DNA of 64,000 nucleotides from Vitellaria paradoxa (Eukaryota; Streptophyta; Magnoliopsida; Ericales; Sapotaceae). Positions 10,294 through 22,117 of the stretch are shown one piece after another. Each line of letters starts with the position of its first letter. The stretch's first letter is position 1. The stretch is from positions 40,081,375 through 40,145,374 of the forward strand of contig CM034238.1 of the NCBI GenBank assembly GCA_019916065.1, read 5' to 3'. A program made the translations under genes and the position numbers. A model generated the notes under the pieces. The model ran no database searches. It saw nothing but the letters and a program-made list of their open reading frames with translations, and was not told the origin of the DNA.

Positions 10294-11263
10294 TCATTTT
10301 ACCACTTTCACTGTCCTGCATTAAAGTGATACACACACGCTATGGAGTAATAGATATAAATAAAACATAAAAATAAATAAACTCATATTTAAATTTAAAT
10401 AAACGCCTTAGTAAAAATTAACTAGGTAACAAAGTTCCAAAATAAAACAATAAGCCTCTAAAACTAAATCCAAATAATCTCCCAAAACTAAATATAATCA
10501 ATTAATATTCACCTCACAAACAGAAGTTTATTACAATTTACTAAAACTATTTTATAAAAAGCTAATGTAGGTAAATAAAAATAAATAAATTTTTAATTCT
10601 TATACTCAAAAGGTCCAGTACGTGACTCAAAATCATTACCTGCATTAAAAGTTGTAAGGGGATGAGCATTAATACCACGTGTACTTGGAACCCTAATAAT
10701 AAAGTAAATGCAATAATACCTTTAAATGTTACTAAATGAAACACCTTAACACAAACAATAATCTCATAAACAACTTTAAATATAAAATTAAATTTATTTA
10801 GTTATTACTCTTCTTCTACAATTTAGTCATATTAACGCACATAATATATCAAAATAAAATAATTAGGTTTTAATGTACTGCTATTTGGTTGTCTTGTAGA
10901 TACAAGACCCAACTAATGTATACCATCCTTTGGTGTCTACTTCCTAGGTTGAAACCTTAAGAATATTAGTTACACCATCTTTCAGTGTCTACTTCCTAGG
11001 TCAAAGCCAAAAGAATATTATATGCCACACTTAGGCATCTAGACGCTTCGTATGTTACTAGTCTATTAGACTCAATTACCACCTCCACGCGAGTTTCGAG
11101 ACTTTCAACCATTGGTACATATATCCAATATTTTCAATACCCCTCAATGCAAACAAAATATAACATCAAATTTTACTTTAATCCACATTAAATAAATTCT
11201 TCTAAAATTTAATTTTTAAACTTTACTAAACATCAATGTAGTAACACATTAAATAACACATCA

Positions 11264-12961
11264 ATTGTAGCAATTTAAATTTATAAAAGCAATAAAATAT
11301 CGGTCGTACCTACCGAGAGAAGCATGGTAAAATAGGTTTTGAATTTTGAAAATGAAATTTGTGTTAGAAAATTTAATGAAACTAAAAACAAGTATAAAAC
11401 GATCTTGGATCAAACCAATTCAAGTAGTGATTTCTATGGATTTTCAAAGAGAACAATGACTAATCAATTTAGTTGTAAAATCAAGTTCACTTAGTTGAAT
11501 CTCTAGATCAAACACTTGGGAGTGCAGTAATTCATATAAAATACATGAGAGTTCTAGTGGCAATTCACATACAAAATCTTTAAAATCGGGCATGAAAATT
11601 CCAACTAAATAACTCATATATAATATATATATAATATACAATCATAAGAGTTAATCAGAAAATATCAACTAGTGATTTCAAATGATCCAAACCAACTAAT
11701 CATCATTCATTACAAATGTAAAGGAATTTGAACACTGAGGCACAATTAAGAACAATCGTTGATAAGTTTGGGGATAAAGCTAGGTTTATTTAATTGGAAT
11801 GTAAATCGAACACTTAAAATGTATAACCTATAGAGAAGACATGCAAGTTCTATATTAGCAATTCACATACAAATCCTTCAAGAAAGTGCATGAAAATTCT
11901 AGTTAGCTACCCACGTATAAACGACATAAACTATACAAACAAGCCTAATCTATGATTCTCAATTGATATTTTTAGTAGATCTAAACAAATCAACTACTAT
12001 TCAAAACAAATTCTCAAGAAAATTGAACATTGAAACTCGTATTACCTTGAAAATCTATATGCTTCATCTACTCTCCTTGATTTGAATTCAAGCAAGAGAA
12101 CTACTCACTCATAGTAGAAGGGAAAACAAAGCTTGTATTGAATTGAAGTATTGTTTACAAAGAAATTGAAAAAAAAAAAGAAATTTTCTAGGAAAGCAAA
12201 CAAGATTTACTCTCTCTCTCTCTCTACAGCTAGATATAAATCTACTCTAACTATATGTAATGTCTAATGTCTCTAATCTCCTCTCTTATTCTCTGTATAT
12301 TTTCTCCTTATATAGTACAATTAATTATTTGTGATGACCAAAGAGTCCTTAAAAAGAATAATGAATTATAAAGATATGCAGGAACTTGCATAGTTCGAAT
12401 CAAGGTTTGAACCATTCTTCCATACTAAAACAACTTTCAAAGTTTGAAGTTGAAGTTGAATTGCTCTCTATAGTTTGAACCTTGGTTCAAACCAAAAGTA
12501 GTTCAAACCTTGGTTTGTGGTTCGAACCAAGGTTCGAAACATAGCTTGATACTTAGAAAATTTTGGAGCTCAAATGTTGCTTTGCCTATTGTGGTTTGAA
12601 CCTTGGTTCGAACCAAGGGTGGTTCGAACCATTTCATGCCTTAGACAATTTTTTTGGCTTTTTGATGCTCCCTCTTCTATTGTTTGAACCTTGGTTAGCG
12701 CCATATCCTCAACACTTGATTTCTTTGTTCTTTTTAATCTCTTTTTCTTCCTTTTTTTGCCTCACATTCAATGGGATTTCTTTCATTTGCGTTTTTATGT
12801 TGATTTAGCCTCCAGTTGCATAGAAATAATTCCTGAAAATTATAATCAACACAAAATACAAATGTATAAGAAATATGCAATAAAATCAAGTTTTAAGTGA
12901 ATGCATTTATGTAATTAGCATACCAAAAGGTGTATAAATATACAATATTATGTGCTAATCA
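11264..12961. repeat. Foreign ~1.7-kb segment inside the left LTR
   Basis: This segment begins TGTAGCAATTTAAATTTATA and ends ATTATGTGCTAATCA, TG...CA like a solo LTR, but no matching flanking duplication was found. Internally, CAATTCACATACAAA.TC..GCATGAAAATTC occurs near 11560-11600 and again near 11860-11900, part of a duplication with a period of about 300 bases. A (CT)n run lies at 12209-12226. It has no counterpart in the right LTR. Confidence 0.6.
12400..12700. repeat. Cluster of GGTTCGAACC palindromes
   Basis: The perfect 10-bp palindrome GGTTCGAACC occurs at 12519-12528, 12605-12614 and 12621-12630. Near versions (GGTTTGAACC, GGTTCAAACC) occur at about 12403, 12476-12492, 12593 and 12682. 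CCTTGG/CCAAGG links often separate them, making larger imperfect palindromes of about 22 bp. Confidence 0.85.
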
Positions 12962-13165
12962 CTTACCTTCCCCCATGCTTTAAGAAAATTATATATTTTC
13001 CCTAAAATTTTAAAATCCTCTTAAAAGTTAAAAAAAAAAATCAACTTTTCAAATACAACCCAAAATTAAATAACAAAAAAAGTCAAATTATTAAATTTAA
13101 ATAACAGACTAAACTTATTGAATAACTAAATATAAATTAAATTAAATCAAATTTGGGTCATTACA

Positions 13166-13178
13166 TCCTACCTCTTAC
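13166..13178 (-). promoter_or_regulatory. Polypurine tract of the gypsy element
   Basis: On the minus strand the sequence just before the 3' LTR reads GTAAGAGGTAGGA, then TGTAATGACC. This is the normal place and composition of the plus-strand primer for reverse transcription. Confidence 0.7.
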
Positions 13179-13224
13179 AAAAATTTCACCCTCAAAATTT
13201 AGAAGGTAAATAAAAGAAAAAAAA

Positions 13225-13465
13225 TCATGCAAATAACTCAGGATACTTATTCCGCATATTTGCTTCTCGCTCCTAAGTCGACTCCTCAATATTATGGTGT
13301 TTCCGCAACACCCTAACCAATGGAATAGTCTTCCCTCGAAGCACTTGCTCCTAAGAATCTAAGATTACCAATGGTTTCACCTCATAAGTTACGTTTGAGT
13401 CAATCTCAAGCTCGGTCCAATCTAACACATAAGAAGGGTCTGGGCTATACTTCCAGAGTAGGGAC
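13225..13465 (-). other. Integrase C-terminal chromodomain-like region
   Basis: The translated minus strand gives HELFYVSLLWKYSPDPSYVL, then LEIDSNVTYEVKPLVILDS, a TAG, KTIPLVRVLRKHHNIEEST, another TAG, and MRNKYPELFA. This is the usual end of plant chromovirus pol proteins, where the chromodomain is thought to guide integration into chromatin. Two in-frame stops are present. Confidence 0.8.
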
Positions 13466-13494
13466 ACATAAAATAACTCATGCACTCTCAAAAG

Positions 13495-14720
13495 CTACGG
13501 TGACAAAGCAAGACAGTAAGCTGCCTCTCTAACTCTAGCCAAAACCTCAAATGGCCGAATATATCTTAAGGATAACTTCCCCTGTGCCCAAAACAAAACT
13601 GACCTTTTTTGTGATAAGACCTTCAAGAACACATGGTCTTCCACTTCAAACTTCAATGGTCTCCATCTCTTGTCAGCATAATGCTTTTGGTGGCTCCATG
13701 CCATCTTGAGTCTCTGTCAAACCACTTTGACTTTCTCAGTCGTCTCCTGTATAAACTCAGGCCCAGTAATTGCGGTGTCTCTAACCTTAGCCCAACAAAT
13801 AAGAGATTTACACGACCTACCATACAGAGTTTCAAAATGAGCCATCTTGATACTTAACTGGTAACTATTGTTATACATAAATTCAATTAAAGGAAGGTGG
13901 TTCTCCAACTACCATGAAAATCCAGCACACACGCCCTAAGCATATTCTCCAAAGTCTAAATTGTACGTTTTGATTATCCGTTAGTCTAATGATGAAAAGC
14001 AATACTAAATAGCAACTCTATTCCTATAGCCACCTAGAGACTCTGCCAAAATCGAGAAGCAAAACGCAAGTCCCTGTCTGAGACAATAGATATAGGTGCT
14101 CCATGAAAATATATAGTTTAACCAAGACATCCATAGAGTCAGTCAACCAAATCAGCAAGAAATGGGCTGACTTTGTCAACCAATCCACTATCAACCAAAT
14201 AGTATCATGGCCTGTTGGAGATCTCAATAAGCTAGAAATAAAGTCCATCATAATGTTCTCTCATTTCAACACTAACAAAAGCTACAAAAAACTAGCTGGT
14301 CTTTGATAATCAACCTTAACTTAATGTCAAGTAAGGCACCTACTTACAAACAATGCCACATCATTCTTTATACATATCCAAAAGATTTAACGGCGCAAGT
14401 CGTGATACATCTTTGTACCTCTAGGATGTACTACAAATTTTGATTGATGGAACTTTCTTAAAACCATATCTCGAACAACAATAGGCACAAAAAGTCCTTC
14501 CCAGATACTTCAAACCATTATCATCACCGATCACCCATCCTAACATCTCATCAGAACTTAATAAATTATCCCAAATAGCCTCAGATTCAACATCAGTCCC
14601 TTGAGCCTCAATCACATGACTCAACAGAATTAACTGGGTAACTAAGGCACACAAATAAATATGACCCTCATCTTCCTGAAACTCCAAATCAAACTTACCA
14701 AGACTCTTTATCATTTCCAC
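13495..14720 (-). other. Integrase region
   Basis: Separate open pieces read SPTGHDTIWLIVDWLTKSAH (core start, 14024-14251), [20 protein letters not shown] then [13 protein letters not shown] (13717-13908), and HQKHYADKRWRPLKFEVEDH (13495-13704). The region at 14421-14720 corresponds to the link between RNase H and integrase. The integrase inserts the cDNA into the genome; here frameshifts separate all parts. Confidence 0.88.
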
Positions 14721-14803
14721 TCTCGCACAATAAAACCCGCTAAAGTACCATAAGTTTTTCGATTAAGTGTGTTAACAACCACATTTGCATTACTAGGATG
14801 ATA

Positions 14804-14989
14804 TTAGAGTTTAAAATTGTAAGCCTCTATGTACTCTATCCATCTCCTCTGCCTCGAATTCAGATTTTGCCGAGAGAAAAGATATTTCAGGTTCTTGTAA
14901 TCAAAGAACATTTCAAAATTTTCACCATACAAGTAGTGTCTCCAGCTTTTCAAAGCATAAATAACTATTGCCAACTCCAGATCATGCAC
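14804..14989 (-). other. RNase H region
   Basis: The piece reads HDLELAIVIYALKSWRHYLY, then FFDYKNLKYLFSRQNLNSRQ and RWIEYIEAYNF, the standard RNase H part of gypsy pol (E-L-A..WRHYLYG, ..D.K.L.Y...Q..LN.RQRRW). It degrades the RNA of the RNA-DNA hybrid. Confidence 0.9.
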
Positions 14990-15299
14990 TAGGTAATTAT
15001 GCTTTGAGTCTTCAACTATCTAAACCCATAGGCCACCACTCTATCATCCTACATCAGCACACAATATAAACCTTTCCTGGATGTGTCACAATAAATTGAA
15101 TAACCCAATCCCCAATTCAGAATCACAAGCATTGGTACAAAAGTTAACTTCTTTTTCAACTCTTAAAAAGATTGTTCACACTTCTCATCCCAAATAAACT
15201 TGACCTCTTTTGGAGTCAGCCTAGTCATTGGCCCAACTAACCTTGAGAAGTCACGAAAAAATCATCGATGATACCCTACTAAACCTAGAAAGCTCATAA

Positions 15300-16191
15300 T
15301 CTCAAAAAATCGTCCTTGGTCTGAGCCAATCTATAACTGCCTCAATCTTAGATGGATCAACTATAACTCCTTCCCTAAAAATAATATGCACGAGAAATTT
15401 CACTTCCTTGAACTAGAACTCACACTTGCTCAACTTAGCATTGAGCTAGTGGTCACTCAAGGTCTGAAGTACAACTCTTAGATGCTCTTTATATTCATCC
15501 TCTAACTAAGAATAAACCAGAATTTCATCAATAAACGTAACTATAAACTTGTCCAAAAATCTACTGAACACCCTATTAATCAAATCCATGAACATGGCAG
15601 AAGCATTGATCAATCCCAATGGCATTACCAAGAACTCGAAATGGCCATAATAAATACTGAATGTTGTCTTAGGAATGTCCTCTTGTTTCACTCTCAATTG
15701 GTGGTAACTAGATCTCAAATAAATCTTGGAGAAAATGACTAAACTCTTCAGTTGATCGAATAGATCATCAATTCTCGATAAGGGATACTAATTCTTGATC
15801 GTGACCCTATTCAGCCTACAATAATCTATGCATATTCTGAAAGTTCTATCCTTTTTGGCTGTAAACAGTGTTGGTATACCTCAAGGTGAAGTGTTAAGAT
15901 GGATAAATTCCTTAGAGCTCAACTCCTTTATTTTGGTATTTTAATTCCACCAACTTTGCCGGCTCCAACTGGTATGGGGCTATAAAAATAGCTTCTATGC
16001 TAGGAACCTTAATCAATCCCAAATTTAACCTCCCCCTCAGGCAATAATCCAAACATATCATCCAAAAATACCTTTGGAAATTCACAAACTACCCGTAGTA
16101 ACTCAACTTGGTCACCATCCTTATCCTCCAAAGCCATACAAGCAAATAAGCTGCATAAGACAACTCGTCTGTACCTATCATGAGGAGGCAA
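15300..16191 (-). other. Reverse transcriptase region with altered active site
   Basis: The N-terminal link reads VVCEFPKVFLDDMFGLLPEG (16009-16191). The palm region reads [20 protein letters not shown], then [20 protein letters not shown] and [13 protein letters not shown] (15506-15718), followed by a TAG where the frame normally continues with YSK. The catalytic pair normally read as DD in F[IV]DDIL is D-E here. Confidence 0.9.
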
Positions 16192-16439
16192 GACCTGAGA
16201 CTACAGCAATCACGAGAAAATCATATTTGATCTCCCTCAGGAATAAATAGAGTTACCCAACCCTTGGATCAATCTATCATCGCTTGATAGTCTGACAGTC
16301 GGTTCATGTCAAGAATTATATCAAAACTTCCTGTGTCTAGTACAATCAGGTCAAAAACTAACAAGTGCTCATAAGCTGAAGCCTCATATTTGATAGTGAT
16401 CTCACAACCTTTACGAACTCGATTCAACAAACTCATCTA

Positions 16440-16520
16440 TAGATAAATTCAACACAGACATGAATGATGCAGCGATAAATGAGTAGGGTGCTCCATTGTC
16501 AATAAGAACTATGGATTTAA
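16440..16520 (-). other. Aspartic protease motif of the gypsy element
   Basis: The minus strand gives VLIDNGAP where gypsy proteases have hLhDSGAS or similar. The Ser/Thr next to the catalytic Asp is Asn here. It follows the gag zinc-knuckle remnants and precedes the RT, as expected. Confidence 0.65.
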
Positions 16521-16819
16521 GAGCATAGATAAGAAATGTAGTTCTATTCACTGTAGGCTCTGCTCATCCATCATTCTATGCCACAGTAAGGACTTGCCCC
16601 TTAGTCGGAGCTGTTGATGTCCTACCCCTTTTTGATCATGCTAGGATCCACTCTAAGCTCACTGGTATTGTTAAACCCCACCTGGAATACCCATTTGGTA
16701 TTGTTGTACCCTATTCTAAGTACCTCTTTGGAACTGCATCTGCATTGATTATGACCTTGCTACCCATTACTCTGTACTAACTAAGTTGACTATATAGGTC
16801 TTGTAATGCCGTCATTCCC

Positions 16820-16960
16820 TTACCCCTACGAATAAAACTTCTGCACATGGCCCAGTTGACCACAAGTATAATAAAACTTTATCTCAATCTTATTTTTAAA
16901 TCCAACAAGCCTACCTTTGAAAAGACAATTATACTGGTGATGTCCCGATTGTCTGTAGTT
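16820..16960 (-). other. Gag zinc-knuckle remnants
   Basis: The minus strand gives YYTCGQLGHVQKFY, a CX2CX4HX4C knuckle in which the first and last Cys have become Tyr. A second degenerate match, with GHHQYNCL, lies just upstream. These knuckles bind RNA during packaging. Confidence 0.65.
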
Positions 16961-17411
16961 ATGATAAAGAATAAAACTCCATGTAAGAACTGCCGTTGCT
17001 ACTGACTGAGTTGGGACTATACTCTCCTATTAAAATTGCTGAATCTGTGCCCCATATAAATTTTTTCTCTGTTTTTTCTCAGGTTTGCAATCCTATTATG
17101 GAGTCCTATCCTGTTTAGCTTCATATTATGCTTTATTATCTGCCATATTTTTCCCTGCCGCCATTGCCTGATCAATTAAAATCTCGTATTCATTAAGCTC
17201 CAGTGGCACTATTCGATCCCTTCTTAAATCATTTACACTTGGTGTGTTTAGTGGACATTAACTTCTTAGTATGTTTGGTCAATGATGTAAACTTATGTCC
17301 ATAATCCAGCACAGACACTAGCCCTTGAGTCAAATTCAGAAACTCATCAAACTTGATTTGTCTCACAGATTATGGGAAGAAGTAATCTGTAAAATGCTCC
17401 TTCAAAGTATC

Positions 17412-17690
17412 TCAAGTAAGCGTGGATGCCCCACTAGACTCCTTTATTGTATTACACCAATCTCCTGTAGTTCCCTCCAGCTGATATGCAGTAAGTAAGA
17501 CTCTGATCTTATCATCATTAAGTTGCATTACTTCAAATATCTTCTCATTCACATGCAAGAATTTCTTAACCTCTTCAGTATCCGCTGTACCAGAATAAGT
17601 GGGAGACTTCATCTTCCTGAATTTCTTATATGAAGCTGTAGGCTGACATGCCTGCATTCCCTTAACAAACATTGCAGCCATTTGTTGCAT
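17412..17690 (-). other. Gag (Retrotrans_gag) region
   Basis: A 92-codon open piece with FRKMKSPTYSGTADTEEVKK, then IFEVMQLNDDKIRVLLTAYQ and LEGTTGDWC. This fits the capsid part of plant gypsy gag (F....PP.F.G..D...A..W......F........K...A...L...A..WW). It is the largest intact piece of gag here. Confidence 0.85.
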
Positions 17691-18110
17691 CCAATAACTA
17701 TGGGTCTACCATTCCAAACTTTGACACACTTGATGCTTCAGATTGAAAGCACCCCTAATGGAACCTCTATGCCAACCCTAACGTGAGACCCTTGTTCCTA
17801 TGACACCCCATGTAGCAACAGGAACATAATCAACTAGAGCTTCATGGCCCTGCCTAGCCTAAATCCCTCAACGTCAGCCGCCTCGGCCCCTACAATGGCC
17901 ACAACCCTTGCCTTTGCATCTTCCTCTAGCACTTAAAGCAATACACAACGGCATACTTTAAAAGAAAAATCATAAGAGAATATACTAAGGTTAATGCCTT
18001 AACAATCCAAGGCCAACAAAATTCAAAATCACATATCACAACATGACACATAGTCATATAATCACATAACGCCTAAAAAGCAGAAGACCCATTGTCCCTA
18101 GGTATTCTGA

Positions 18111-18128
18111 ACCTATGTTCTGATACCA
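18111..18128 (-). promoter_or_regulatory. Primer binding site for initiator tRNA-Met
   Basis: Three bases after the 5' LTR on the element strand the sequence reads TGGTATCAGAACATAGG. TGGTATCAGA is complementary to the 3' end of plant initiator tRNA-Met, the usual primer for such elements. The match weakens after ten bases. Confidence 0.85.
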
Positions 18129-18131
18129 AGT

Positions 18132-20012
18132 TGTTATGCCTCGGATTCCATAACTTGAGTACGCAAATAAAAGAACACATATATACCATTTAATCACTTT
18201 TATTGTCCCACATTAGAGTGATACGCACACACTATGTAACAATAGATATAAATAAAATATAAAAATAAATAAACTCATATTTAAATTTAAGTTAATGCCT
18301 TAGTCAAAACTAGTTAGGTAACAAAGCTCCAAAATAAAACAATAAGCCTCCAAAACTAGGTCCAAATAATCTCCTAAAACTAAATATAATCAATTAATAT
18401 TCACCTCACAAACAGAGGTTTATTACAATCTACTAAAACCATTTTATAAAAATCTAATGTAAATAAATAAAAATAAATAAAACTTTAATTCCTATGCTCA
18501 TAAGGTCCAGCATGTGTCTCAAAATTATTACCTATATCACAAGTTGTAAGGGGATGAGCACTAATACCATGTGTGTTTGGAACCCTAATAATAATGTAAA
18601 TACAATAATGCTCTAAATGCTATTAAATGAAACACCTCAGCACAAATAATAAACTCATAAAAAATATTAAATATAAAATTAAATTTATTTAGTTATTACT
18701 CTTCTTTTACAATTTAATCATATTAACACACATAATGCATCAAAATAAAAAAAAAATTGACTTCAACGTATTGTTGTTTGGTTGTCTCGTAGATGTAGAA
18801 CCCAACCAATATACACTATCTTTCGATGTCTACTTCCTTAGCCAAAACCTTAGGAATATCAATTACACCACCCTTGACTAACTAGGGCAAACCTAAAGGA
18901 ATATTATATACCGCCCTTAGCCATCTGCTCGTTTCGTAAGTTACTAATCTACTGGGCTCGATCACCACCACCACGTAGGTTTCAGGACTTTCAATCTTTA
19001 GGTACGTTTATTCAATATTTTTAGTACCTCTCAACCCAAACAAAATATAATATCAAATTTCACTTCAATCCACATTAAATAAATTCTTCTAAAATTTAGG
19101 TTTTAAACTTTATTAACCATCAATGCACCAATACATTAAATAACACAAACTTTAATTCTACCTAGCAATTAACCTCCTGTTGCAGGTATTTAATAAAAAT
19201 AATATCCAATAGCTAATACAGAATATTGACTTTAAACAAATTAATTTATAGCCAAAATAGGAGCATCAACACACAACAGTGCATACGTATATAAACATCA
19301 TGGCTATACAATCAATTAACATATAAAGACCAAAGAAAAAAGAAAACTAAAATAAATCATTTAGATTATTCCCACATCAGGTTTGATACAAAGCAATCAT
19401 TACCTATTAAAAACCTATATGTACATTTATTTACATACGTGATGATTCTCTTACTGATTTGGTAGGTTCTAATGTGTGTGTGTGTGAAAAAAATACATGC
19501 CTCGCATGCCTTAATTTGCATAACTCACTATTGTTATATACTAGAAAAAGAAAAAAGAAACAAATAAGTTGGTTCTATCCTTTACTTGGGTTTATTGTAA
19601 CTTTATATATATTTACACTGACTTTGATTAACCTAACAAGGCAGAAAACGTAGCAAAAAGACACAAGGCACTATCGACAAATAGAGATCGTAGCACCGTA
19701 ACACAACAAAGAACATAGTCGCCACTACCTAGGGTTCTTTATTTTTTTTTTTTCCAGCGTTATATATATAGTAGCTGAAGAAACATACAATCCTAACAAA
19801 TTTAATTAATTACATACTTTCCCTTATGCTTTAAGAAAATTATACATTTCCTTAAAATTTTAAAATCATTTCAAATGTTAAAAAAAATCAACTTTTTAAA
19901 TATAATCCAAAATTAAACAATAAAAAAAATCAAATTATTAAATTCAAATAACAGACTAGACTTATTGAATAATTAAATATAAATTGAATTAAATCAAATT
20001 TGGGTCATTACA
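18132..20012 (-). mobile_element. Right LTR (5' LTR in element orientation) of the gypsy element
   Basis: About 1881 bp, from TGTTATGCCTCGGATTCC to GGGTCATTACA on the plus strand, with proper TG...CA ends. It aligns with 10182-13165 at both ends and appears to be the ancestral form, since it lacks the 58-bp duplication and the 1.7-kb foreign segment. It contains about 650 bases (19155-19810) not present in the left LTR. Confidence 0.9.
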
Positions 20013-20017
20013 GTCTC
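20013..20017. repeat. Target-site duplication GTCTC, right copy
   Basis: An exact match to 10177-10181; together they bracket the whole gypsy insertion. Confidence 0.9.
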
Positions 20018-22117
20018 AGAGCAATCACTAATACGTCCCAATCCATAATACAAATAAGTAGTCAAATATAATTATTACGTTCATTCGTAAAACTAATATA
20101 AGTCTGATAATGTATCACCGACAAATCGGTTATTGATTAAGAAAGTACAAATGATCTAATGGTCTATGCTAACTTACGTCGTTCTTCTGTTGTTTCCTAG
20201 TTGGTTGAGTTACTAAAACTCAATAGTCAAAACCTCCTAAATGCTTACATATAGTGAGTATGATACTACACTATACCAAATGATCCGACATAGTTATTAT
20301 GACTAGGTAACATGAAATTTGTGCAACAATTAAATAGAAAGTACAAGGCATCACGTAAAATAAATTCTACACTTACAATCATGAGCATTAGGAGAATTCA
20401 AGTATCACATTTTATACAAGAAGCTTTACAACAATTCGAAGTCAACACCACAATGATCGGGAATCTCAAATTTGGTCCTTAGAGGTATTGGATCGAGTAC
20501 ATAGTGGTATAGACTTTGAGTGGATTTTTCTATCCTAGTATTCACAATTTTACTTCTCTAAACTAGTGGGTGTCACACAATAAAAGTACGAAAAAAATAT
20601 TTTGGCTTTTGAAAAATAAACCTACCTTGAATCAAACAAATAAGAGGCAATACAAAAATCAATGAAAACTAAACTAAAACAGTAACAAAAGGGAACATCA
20701 GACCAACGATTAGCAAGTAAACATATAACTATGAATCAACACAAGGTGTTGAAAGATTCTTGTTGGGACATTAGTAAATTCAATTCTAGCTAAAAGGCCA
20801 TCGGATTAGGATACTTATATGTTGTTATAAATCATAACTTCGCCGAATTTTTTCTAAAAGTGTGAAAATTAATTATGAATTAGTCAACTATTAAATCATG
20901 ACATGCCTAAAAATCCTTAATTGTAAGTATGTTATAGTTAGTTTCAAAAAGACCAAAACAAAAATCAATAGAGATGAAATAGACATTAGAATTTTAGAAA
21001 AAAGCCATCGAATTGTTAATTCCATTAGTAATAGAAAATCTTAACTCAATAAAATTAATTTCAAAATATACATAACCATTAGTTTAATTAAATTGGTCAT
21101 CGAATCATCAAATCACCATAATAAACTCAAATCATTCAATCACCTGGTCGCAACCCATTATAGCTTTTTGCACTAAATCAATTCTAGATATTTTTGTGCA
21201 AAATCAAAGCAAACTTCTAGTGTTGAACATAAAAACCCTTTAATCCTATACTCTACGGCACTCTAGCCAATGGGTAAAAAATATAGAGTTAAGTTCATTA
21301 TTTTTTTACTATATAATTTACCTATTATAATTATAAACATAATAAATGGATATAATTTGTGCAAAGTATAATAAGATGAGGGACGGCGGCTCTTTAATGC
21401 TAGTGGAAGGATTGTATTAGTGATGTGGAGATCTATCCAAGATGTATGTATCAATAGCACTAGATTAGAGAACACCGTCTCTAATGAAATTGCCTTTCAG
21501 TCGGAAATGAATTAATTGAGAGCTAGATTTTGGCTTGACAAATAGCTAAACATTCCCTTTTTAAGGATTGCTATCCATGATTGTTTAGCCTGTCTAATTA
21601 ATGGAAAGAATTTCACCGTAGGTCAGATATAGGGAAGGTGAGAAGGTTGGAAGGGTTTCAGGGCACTACAATGTAAAAATGCACGGTAAAAGCTGAAGGG
21701 CATGAATAAATGGTTTTGATTTGATTGCATTTCAATGAAATATAACTTTTCATATTTTGTATTGATTATATTCGAATCAGATTTTTTATAACTTTTATTT
21801 TTACTTGGAAATTAATTTAGCTAAATTAAATTAGGACTATTAGATTATTATAAAAAAATCAAAACTTTTCATCTATGCACTATAGTGTTCTGTAAGGGAA
21901 CCCGATCTGGAAAGGTGTTGGGATCTACTATAGGGAAGGCAACTATTTGAATGCATGGGAAATGGCTAATGTGACAATCCTTTAGAATTCTCTAAGATCA
22001 ACCTTTATACTCCTGAAGCTAAGGATATATGATTGGTTTGGAAACTCAATATTGATCATTTGGGAGTTTTCTCCCAAGTCCTGAGGCTTTATTAATGATT
22101 TCTCATGAGGAAAAGTA
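20018..22117. other. Intergenic DNA, possibly the other side of the interrupted LTR
   Basis: No gene was recognised. As the right flank of the gypsy insertion it was once joined to the sequence ending at 10181. A GGGCACTACA at 21661-21670 could be the far end of that older LTR, but the bases next to it do not match the left flank. Confidence 0.4.

Larger units (their letters stand above)
10182..13165 (-). mobile_element. Left LTR (3' LTR in element orientation) of the gypsy element
   Basis: About 2984 bp. On the plus strand it runs from TATCACGCCCCAGATTC (the canonical TG has become TA) to GGGTCATTACA, so the element-strand LTR begins TGTAATGACCC. It aligns with 18132-20012 over its first ~1080 bases and its last ~205 bases. 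The middle (about 11264-12961) has no counterpart in the other LTR and replaces about 650 bases found there. The LTRs are visibly diverged, so the insertion is old. Confidence 0.88.
13225..17960 (-). pseudogene. Ty3/gypsy gag-pol polyprotein, dead copy
   Basis: On the minus strand, broken frames appear in the Ty3/gypsy order: gag, zinc knuckle, protease, reverse transcriptase, RNase H, integrase and a chromodomain-like tail ending YPELFA at a TGA (13225-13227). Gag-pol makes the particle proteins and enzymes for copying and integrating the element. Many nonsense codons and frameshifts break it, and the longest open stretch is under 100 residues. Two active sites carry substitutions (protease DNG, RT FIDE). 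The chromodomain-like tail, tRNA-iMet PBS and 5-bp TSD suggest a chromovirus, perhaps Tekay/Del-like, though the clade is not proved. The element cannot make functional enzymes. Confidence 0.92.

Noticed and set aside
12400..12700. CRISPR-like array from the repeated GGTTCGAACC words
   Set aside because: Spacing is irregular, the repeats are only about 10 bp, and the sequence is plant nuclear DNA inside an LTR.
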